This document shows, one piece after another, positions 7,851 through 12,779 of a stretch of 12,779 bases of DNA (positions are counted from its first letter, which is position 1; each line of letters starts with the position of its first letter). The position numbers and the translations under genes were made by a program. The stretch covers positions 1-12,779 of the forward strand of contig JADGCJ010000091.1 of assembly GCA_015229045.1 (NCBI GenBank), written 5' to 3'. The stretch comes from Magnetococcales bacterium. Lineage in GTDB: Bacteria; Pseudomonadota; Magnetococcia; Magnetococcales; DC0425bin3. The notes under the pieces were generated by a model. It had not been told where the DNA came from. It ran no database searches and was given only the letters and a program-made list of their open reading frames with translations.

Positions 7851-7875
7851 TCGGGGCACACGACAGGTGCCCCGA
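7851..7875 (-). terminator. Intrinsic terminator after the lysine-rich protein gene
   Basis: A perfect 9-bp stem (TCGGGGCAC with GTGCCCCGA) and a 7-nt loop are followed, on the minus strand, by TTGCTTTT. It lies about 90 bp past the stop of the small secreted protein gene and before the epimerase start, so it probably separates the two transcripts. On the + strand no T-tract follows. Confidence 0.65.
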
Positions 7876-7962
7876 CTTGATTCCACCAGTGTCCGGTCTG
7901 CCCCTGTCGATGACCATCAGCGGGATCAACCCAGGAAAGGAACACCCGACCCGATCAGGTGG

Positions 7963-8160
7963 TCACTCGACCGGCTTTTTCTTGGCGGCTTTTTTGGCTT
8001 TCTTGTACTTTTTGCCTTTTGCCTTCTTCTTGCTTTTGGCGTGGCTTTGCACTTTTTCGGAGGTGGCACCGGCAGGAGCGGCAGCCGGCTCCGCTGCGAG
8101 GGCGCTCCCCGAGAACGCCAGAGCTGTGATGGAAGCAATGAGCATATTTCTGATCTTCAT
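7963..8160 (-). CDS. Small secreted lysine-rich protein of unknown function
   Basis: I do not recognise a family for this 65-residue protein. It has a clear Sec signal peptide: MKIRN, a hydrophobic core (LIASITALAFSG) and a likely signal peptidase I site after SALA (residue 22). The mature part would be 43 residues with 15 lysines, mostly in KK and KKK clusters with Ala and Gly (SKKKAKGKKYKKAKKAAKKK). It has no cysteine and is strongly basic. It resembles histone H1-like tails in composition but is exported, so periplasmic contacts with anionic polymers (peptidoglycan, LPS, polyphosphate) are a guess. An AAGGAG site lies six bases before the ATG, one of the best ribosome sites here, and an intrinsic terminator follows. 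This supports a real, separately transcribed gene. Confidence 0.78.
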   Translation of the reverse strand: MKIRNMLIASITALAFSGSALAAEPAAAPAGATSEKVQSHAKSKKKAKGKKYKKAKKAAKKKPVE

Positions 8161-8635
8161 TTGAATCTCCTTGTTTCAACAAAATTTTATCTGTTTTGCG
8201 CCTGATATGCCCTACGATCGTGTACGTCGATCCAAAGCCTGAAAACAATGACTCCCCAACCGCCTCTGCTCAACCCCGGAGGGAGCGCAGCTCGAGAGAA
8301 TGGTGCCGAAATCAAATCTGGTCGCGGGTGGCGAGACAGGAGAGGTGTGACAGATGGCCCTGTTCATGTAACATTTCAAGGCAAGAAAACAATAACTTAA
8401 CGATGTTGCCGTCTTTTCCCCCGATCAAAAACGCCCGACTGTACCACGCACGATCACGCCAGGGAAACAAATTATTTTGGTCCGGACCATTTTTGCTTGC
8501 AACCCGGTCCGGAGAGGAATTCCACCTGAAAAAAGGAATTGAAGGATTGATCTGCCGGGGTTTTGACTTTTTGCCATCATGTTCTATATTGCCTGGGGTA
8601 CGTCATTTGTTTCACGAAGAGAGCGAGACAACTCC
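8161..8635. other. Divergent intergenic region with promoter and operator-like repeats
   Basis: This 475-bp gap separates the lysine-rich gene (leftward) from the PD-(D/E)XK-like gene (rightward). Both frames contain only low-quality open readings with no family features, so I call no gene. It is more AT-rich than its neighbours. It holds a good rightward promoter (8563-8590) and an octamer GGTCCGGA repeated at 8479-8486 and 8506-8513, the first extended to the palindrome GGTCCGGACC. I found no convincing leftward promoter. Confidence 0.6.
8563..8590 (+). promoter_or_regulatory. Sigma70-type promoter for the PD-(D/E)XK-like gene
   Basis: TTGACT (8563-8568) and TATATT (8585-8590), each matching five of six consensus bases, are separated by 16 bp. 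Transcription would begin near 8597, leaving a leader of about 39 nt to the ATG at 8636. It also excludes the in-frame ATG at 8579, which would lie between the -35 and -10 boxes. Confidence 0.65.
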
Positions 8636-9250
8636 ATGCTTGGTGTCCCGATCCTGAATACGGTCGCAAGAATCATTTTGCAAGCCGGTCGCTTTGTGTG
8701 GAAAGGTGATCGGGAAAAGAGCCGAACCATGCAGGAAACGGCGCTCAGTCTCAACAGGACCGAACGCTTTCTGCAAGAGCACGGTGCCCGGTCCAATCCC
8801 GCAGCCCTGGAGCTGGTCCGGCAGGTGGACAGGCTGCGAGCCAGATGGACCATGTTTGTGGAAGACCATGTCCGCAATGGATGCGAACCCCTGTTTGCCG
8901 AACGCGGCATCCATTTCAACCGTATGCAGCAGCGTGTGCAGGTGTTCCAGGAGGATGGCAGCGTTGTGCGCATCGACATCATGGCCATGAGCGGCGACGT
9001 GGTCATCCTGATGGAAGTGGAAAGCACCCTGAGAGTCGAGGATGTCGAAAAACACATGGTCTGTTTGCAGCGGTTCCGGGAGCTGTTCCCTGTGTATGCC
9101 GATTGTCAGGTGATGGGTGCCGTGTCCGGGGTTTTGACCGATGAAGACGCGGAGCTTCTGGCTCGTGATCAAGGTATGTTCGTCATTCTCCACGCCGGAG
9201 ACAAAGTGTGGCTTGCCAACGACAAGGAGTTTGTTCCGCGCCGCTGGTGA
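8636..9250 (+). CDS. Uncharacterised PD-(D/E)XK nuclease-like protein
   Basis: The 204-residue protein begins with a basic helical region and a charged, probably coiled segment (to about residue 80). A compact domain follows that looks like a PD-(D/E)XK fold: GSVVRIDIMAMSGDVVILMEVEST, with D113 and E127 in the right relation, then a helix (RVEDVEKHMVCLQRFREL) and a strand (MGAVSGVL). Relatives of this kind normally read ExK after the second strand. Here the motif is EVE (E127, E129), so the usual catalytic lysine is missing. It may be inactive, or use another residue. The length suits a small stand-alone protein of this type. The ATG at 8636 is chosen because a promoter covers the earlier in-frame ATG at 8579. 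The aminotransferase gene follows after 39 bp on the same strand. Confidence 0.7.
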   Translation: MLGVPILNTVARIILQAGRFVWKGDREKSRTMQETALSLNRTERFLQEHGARSNPAALELVRQVDRLRARWTMFVEDHVRNGCEPLFAERGIHFNRMQQRVQVFQEDGSVVRIDIMAMSGDVVILMEVESTLRVEDVEKHMVCLQRFRELFPVYADCQVMGAVSGVLTDEDAELLARDQGMFVILHAGDKVWLANDKEFVPRRW

Positions 9251-9289
9251 CACCTCCCATCCTGCAAACATTTTTTGGTGATATGAACC

Positions 9290-10429
9290 ATGAAAGTTGA
9301 ATTTTATCGACATGCCCTGGGCGAGGAGGAGATCGCCTCGGTGGTGGAGACCCTGCATTCGGTGTTTTTGACCGCCGGTCCCAAGACGCGTGCCTTCGAG
9401 GAGGCCTTTGCCCACTATTTGGGGGTGCGCCGGGTGGTGGGGTTCTCCAGTTGCACGAGTGCCTTGTGGCTGACCTTGCGCGCTCTGAACATCGGTCCCG
9501 GGGATGAGGTGATCACCACCCCCATGACCTTCATCGCCACGGCCAATGCCATCATCGAGGCGGGAGCGACGCCGGTCTTCGTCGATGTGGAGGCCACCAC
9601 CGGCAATCTGGATGCCGAACGGATCGAGGCAGCCATCACCCCGCGTACCAAGGCCATTCTGCCGGTCCATCTGTATGGACAGATGTGCGACATGCGCAGG
9701 TTGCGGGTGATCGCCGACCGGCACAAGCTGGCGATTGTCGAGGATGCCGCCCATTGCGTCGAAGGCGAACGGGATGGAATTCGCCCGGGTCAGTTGAGCG
9801 ATGCCGCCTGCTTCAGTTTCTACGCCACGAAAAACTTGTGCTCCGGCGAAGGAGGGGCGGTGGCCACCGAACGCGACGAACTGGCCGAACGCCTCCTTCT
9901 CTGTCGTTCCCATGGCATGGACAAGGGGGCTGCCGATCGTTATCACGGCCGCTATCAGCACTGGGACATGGTGTGCCTGGGACAAAAGGCCAACATGTTT
10001 GACATTCAGGCCGCCTTGCTGCTGCCGCAGATTCCGAAAATTGCACGTCACTGGCAGAGGCGCTGCGAAATTGCCGCCAACTATGAATCAGCCCTGGCAG
10101 GCTTGCCGGGTGTCGAACTGCATCGCTGTCCGCTCGACTCCCGCCATGCCCGGCATCTGTTCACCATCCTGGTTCCGGCCCAAACCCGGGATGGCTTTCT
10201 TGCCCGACTGCAGGCTCACGGTGTCGGCTGCACCGTCAATTATCGTGCGATTCACCTGTTGACCTACTACCAGCAACGCCTCGGCCTGCAACGTGGCACT
10301 TTTCCGGTGGCCGAAGCCATCGGCGATCGCACCGTCTCCCTTCCCCTGTGGATCGGGCTGCAGGAACACGAAATACGTCATGTCATTGACGGTGTGCGTG
10401 TGTGCCTGGATCAAATCCCAATGCAGTAA
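9290..10429 (+). CDS. DegT/DnrJ/EryC1-family PLP aminotransferase
   Basis: The 379-residue protein has the usual length and motifs of sugar aminotransferases. These are SSCTSALWLTLRAL (53-66) near the PLP phosphate, TTPMTFIATANAI (76-88), PVHLYGQ (125-131), and EDAAH (151-155) whose D152 holds the PLP ring nitrogen. The Schiff-base lysine is K181 in SFYATKNLCSGEGG. Such enzymes move an amino group from glutamate to a 3- or 4-keto nucleotide sugar in the cytoplasm, for LPS, capsule or protein glycan sugars. The substrate cannot be fixed from sequence; WbpE- and ArnB-like roles are both possible. The ATG at 9290 has a weak GGTG nine bases ahead. The epimerase/dehydratase about 1.5 kb away could make its keto substrate. 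Its 3' end overlaps the SPOR-protein gene on the other strand by 19 bp. Confidence 0.93.
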   Translation: MKVEFYRHALGEEEIASVVETLHSVFLTAGPKTRAFEEAFAHYLGVRRVVGFSSCTSALWLTLRALNIGPGDEVITTPMTFIATANAIIEAGATPVFVDVEATTGNLDAERIEAAITPRTKAILPVHLYGQMCDMRRLRVIADRHKLAIVEDAAHCVEGERDGIRPGQLSDAACFSFYATKNLCSGEGGAVATERDELAERLLLCRSHGMDKGAADRYHGRYQHWDMVCLGQKANMFDIQAALLLPQIPKIARHWQRRCEIAANYESALAGLPGVELHRCPLDSRHARHLFTILVPAQTRDGFLARLQAHGVGCTVNYRAIHLLTYYQQRLGLQRGTFPVAEAIGDRTVSLPLWIGLQEHEIRHVIDGVRVCLDQIPMQ

Positions 10430-12501
10430 GTCGCCAGGCCTGTTTGATTGCGTACCCGATCGGCGGCGGCCTTGGCCTCTTCGCGCTTGCTGAACGGTCC
10501 TACCAGAACCTGGACAAAACGGCGCCCACCGACAACGGTCTCGTTCAAGTAGTATTTGACCCCCCGGGTCGTCAGACGATTCAATGTGTGGTCGGCCTCG
10601 TTTGAATGGTTGAACACACCCACCAGGACGGCAAACTGCCCCGTCACATTTTTGGCAACAACCAGGTCGGCTCCTTTTGTTTCCTGTGCGCTGCGTCCAA
10701 CGACAGGAGGAGTTTCGCCTCGTTTGGCATCGTGGGTTGCCCTCTCTCTGTCCGATGCCGACGGATTGTCTTGGACCGGCGACACGGTCACACCGCGCAA
10801 AAAGGCTGGGAGGGCCAAGTCCGGCAGACGTGTCGGCGGCGGCGGCGCGGCGGAGGTCGACGGATGGGTTGCCCGAGCCAGGGACGGCCTCGCATCGGGG
10901 ATCGGGTCCGGTGGACGTGGTGGTGGCACTGAACGGGCCATCCGGGCCAGGGGGGGCTCCCGATCGGTTGGCGGCACCTGCCGTTTGGGCGCTGTCTGCC
11001 GACGGCTTGCCGACGCAGGGTCAACGTTGGCCAGACGTGTCGACCGTTTGGGTGTCGCCAGGTGATGGGCCAGAGCGGCCTTTCTTTCCGGCGATTGCCA
11101 TAGTCGGACGGCTTTGCGTGGGGTCTCCAGGGTTACCACCCAGGCCCGCATCTGGGTGCGCAACTGCAAGGCAGATGACGCCAGATCTGCCTGCTCACGG
11201 GTGGCATACGGTCCCACGAGCAGACGATGATAGAGCTGACCTCTGATCTCCGTTTTTTCCATCGTGTAGAGAATACCGTTGCCACTCAACATGTTCTGTG
11301 CCTGGGCCAGACTGAAGGTGCTGGCAAAGGAGCCGGCGACGATCATGAAACGACCATCCTGAAAGGGCGGGAAATCATCCGGAGGAAGCAACGCCTTGGT
11401 TGGATCCATGGGTTCCCCGGGATGGCCGGTTCTGGGGGCGATGAGGGGAAATACCTCCTGACGGGTCTGCTCTGTCAGCAGATAGGCAGCCTGGATCGAC
11501 TCGGTCGAGGTGGCAAAGGGTCCAGCCACAAGATGGATATATTCCTGTTCCAGATAGGTCGATCGACTGACCAGGGGGGTGATACCAAGGGTGGACAATC
11601 GATCTTTGGCTGCCTGGATTTTCGTGTCATCCGTGGAGGATTCGATCAGGACAAAGTGCCTCCCCGCCTGGATGGCCGGGAGTTTTGTGACAGGAGCCAG
11701 AGATTGGCGCAGATTTTTCTCTCTCAGCGCCTTGCTTGCCGACTCTTCAGCCTCGATAGCGGCCAACTCCACGATCTCCATGCCGGCAGCCGTCAACTCG
11801 GCACTGACGTCATCCTTGACGGAATCGGCAACACTTTGACTCGGGGTATACCCTTGCCAGGATTTGGATTCCGGCTGCTTTTTCTCCCCGGGGGGTGTTT
11901 CCCCAATGGCTCCCGCTACCGGAACTTCCGTTTCATAGTCCTTGGGTGCAGGCATCGTGGATGCTGCCGACGTGGAGACTTCCGGCGTACTGCTTGTCCG
12001 CGCAGCCGGTTCCAGTGCGGATGACTCCGATCCGGACGATGTCGGGGATGGTTCAGAGAGCTTGGCGAGGGCTTTGGCTTCGAGATCCCGAAGGTCGACT
12101 ACCGAAACATCCGATTCGGGGGAAGCAGGAGTTGTCTGTGCTGTCGTGGAGACATGTTCGGGGGACTCCAGATCGACGACCTGTACCGCCTCTTTCTTTT
12201 CTGCCACCTGGGGAGACTCTTCTCCCACGGGGCGTTCCTCGCCTTCCGGAATCTCCGTAGTCTGTGATGCGCTACTCTCTGCTTCGCCGGGGCCTTTGAA
12301 TAGGGTGATCACTGGCATGGTGGCCGTAATGCCGGCAGTACCGACCATGCTCCAATAGACCAGGGCAAACACAACTCCCCATCCGCGTTGCGGGCGCAGA
12401 CGCAGGCCGTTCCGAATCGTCTTCAGAGTCTGGAGCAGATTGCCGGAGGGTACGGGTCCGTCATCGCTATGAATGTGAGGCGTTGCCTCGTCTTCTGCCA
12501 T
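10411..12501 (-). CDS. Membrane-anchored protein with three SPOR domains
   Basis: This 696-residue bitopic protein has a short cytoplasmic N-terminus and one transmembrane helix (about 41-68, GWGVVFALVYWSMVG onward). A long acidic Ser/Thr/Glu-rich region follows (70-275). Three SPOR-like repeats are seen: about 280-355 (HFVLIESS...YIHLVAGPF), 383-460 (RFMIVAGSF...YHRLLVGPY) and 621-696 (QFAVLVGVF...FVQVLVGPF). A Pro/Arg-rich linker (about 505-570) precedes the last. SPOR domains bind denuded septal peptidoglycan, and FtsN and DamX share this single-anchor layout, so a division-site role is likely. The ATG at 12501 is preferred. The reading frame continues to 12609, but those residues (LGLRPQH and so on) are translated repeat DNA. 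GGGAAAG lies about ten bases upstream. The gene ends tail-to-tail inside the aminotransferase gene. Confidence 0.87.
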   Translation of the reverse strand: MAEDEATPHIHSDDGPVPSGNLLQTLKTIRNGLRLRPQRGWGVVFALVYWSMVGTAGITATMPVITLFKGPGEAESSASQTTEIPEGEERPVGEESPQVAEKKEAVQVVDLESPEHVSTTAQTTPASPESDVSVVDLRDLEAKALAKLSEPSPTSSGSESSALEPAARTSSTPEVSTSAASTMPAPKDYETEVPVAGAIGETPPGEKKQPESKSWQGYTPSQSVADSVKDDVSAELTAAGMEIVELAAIEAEESASKALREKNLRQSLAPVTKLPAIQAGRHFVLIESSTDDTKIQAAKDRLSTLGITPLVSRSTYLEQEYIHLVAGPFATSTESIQAAYLLTEQTRQEVFPLIAPRTGHPGEPMDPTKALLPPDDFPPFQDGRFMIVAGSFASTFSLAQAQNMLSGNGILYTMEKTEIRGQLYHRLLVGPYATREQADLASSALQLRTQMRAWVVTLETPRKAVRLWQSPERKAALAHHLATPKRSTRLANVDPASASRRQTAPKRQVPPTDREPPLARMARSVPPPRPPDPIPDARPSLARATHPSTSAAPPPPTRLPDLALPAFLRGVTVSPVQDNPSASDRERATHDAKRGETPPVVGRSAQETKGADLVVAKNVTGQFAVLVGVFNHSNEADHTLNRLTTRGVKYYLNETVVGGRRFVQVLVGPFSKREEAKAAADRVRNQTGLATYCIGI

Positions 12502-12587
12502 TGCCTGCTTTCCCGGTCCAGCTGTCGCCACGGTGGCGGACGGCTTACGGGCAGGATGAGCAATTTCCAGACCAATACCAAAAAAGT

Positions 12588-12719
12588 GTTGAGGGCGAAG
12601 CCCCAACAAAATCTCTCATCATCAGAAGGGGCAAAGCCCCAACAGAGTCCTTTTCAGAAGGGGCAAAGCCCCAACAGAGTCCTTTTCAGAAGGGGCGAAG
12701 CCCCAACAAAGTCCTTTGT
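12588..12719 (-). repeat. Tandem array of four hairpin units upstream of the SPOR gene
   Basis: Two exact 32-bp units (12624-12655 and 12656-12687) are followed by a variant (12688-12719) and preceded by a longer, diverged one (12588-12623). Each contains the common hairpin: GGGGCAAAGCCCC in the two exact units, GGGGCGAAGCCCC in the third, AGGGCGAAGCCCC in the first. The linker is AACAGAGTCCTTTTCAGA. Stem sequence is kept while the loop varies. The array lies 87 bp before the SPOR start, on its upstream side. Confidence 0.85.
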
Positions 12720-12740
12720 TATTAAAAGGGGTTGGGGGAT

Positions 12741-12770
12741 CCAAGGGGGAGGCTCCGCCTGCCCCCTTGG
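12741..12770. repeat. Long GC-rich hairpin at the window edge
   Basis: CCAAGGGGG (12741-12749) pairs with CCCCCTTGG (12762-12770). AGGC pairs with GCCT inside, leaving one bulged G and a TCC loop. GGGGTTGGGGGAT on the left and CGGGG on the right echo the GC-rich elements elsewhere, so this is probably another member whose rest lies beyond the window. Confidence 0.7.
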
Positions 12771-12779
12771 CGGGGTCTG

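Noticed and set aside
8196..8657. 153-codon open frame across the divergent intergenic region
   Set aside because: It has no ribosome site or domain, its composition is irregular, and it runs across the promoter at 8563-8590 and into the next gene in another frame.
8612..10051. 479-codon open frame antisense to the PD-(D/E)XK-like and aminotransferase genes
   Set aside because: It spans two convincing + strand genes, is rich in Gly/His/Gln and has no recognisable domain.
12502..12609. Longer N-terminus for the SPOR protein
   Set aside because: The extra 36 residues include translated repeat DNA (LGLRPQH), and a more plausible ATG at 12501 begins a normal hydrophilic N-terminus before the membrane helix.
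12588..12719. CRISPR array
   Set aside because: The 32-bp units are directly adjacent and nearly identical with no unique spacers, and no cas genes are present.

Overview
The window looks like a GC-rich proteobacterial chromosome segment. An E. coli-type PurB, a ZapE-type ATPase, a SPOR-domain protein and Gram-negative signal sequences all fit this. The dense GGGGCTTCGCCCC repeats and the gene set would suit a magnetotactic-type alphaproteobacterium (Magnetococcales), but that placement is inference. There are eleven credible protein genes. I saw no rRNA, tRNA, CRISPR array or transposase.

Layout. Bases 1-179 hold a dispersed repeat. A small TusA-family sulfurtransferase (186-413) and purB (564-1949) follow on the + strand. 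After a repeat-filled gap come a radical SAM enzyme with a C-terminal auxiliary cysteine set (2217-3314) and a pteridine-reductase-like SDR (3360-4109), also +. A 380-bp gap made almost entirely of repeats and hairpins separates these from a block read on the - strand: a sugar-nucleotide epimerase/dehydratase (7808-6798), a ZapE-like ATPase with an added membrane anchor (6768-5476), and a PolB-type 3'-5' exonuclease (5336-4491). Upstream, also on -, is a tiny secreted lysine-rich protein (8160-7963) with its own terminator. A 475-bp divergent gap with a clear sigma70-type promoter then leads on + to a PD-(D/E)XK-like protein (8636-9250) and a DegT-family PLP aminotransferase (9290-10429). The aminotransferase overlaps tail-to-tail by 19 bp with a large membrane-anchored protein carrying three SPOR domains (12501-10411, -). 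The window ends in a tandem array of hairpin units.

How the genes may work together. The epimerase and aminotransferase are the usual pair for making an amino sugar for surface glycans. The radical SAM enzyme could modify a similar product, but nothing in the sequence proves it. ZapE and the SPOR protein both point to cell division and the envelope. PurB and TusA are housekeeping (purines; sulfur relay).

The most unusual content is the repeat system. It includes a ~70-bp GC-rich multi-hairpin element (three good copies), an AT-richer ~37-bp family often next to it, and tandem hairpin arrays. A 28-nt repeat lies in inverted orientation on both sides of the exonuclease gene, giving it the look of a non-autonomous cassette.
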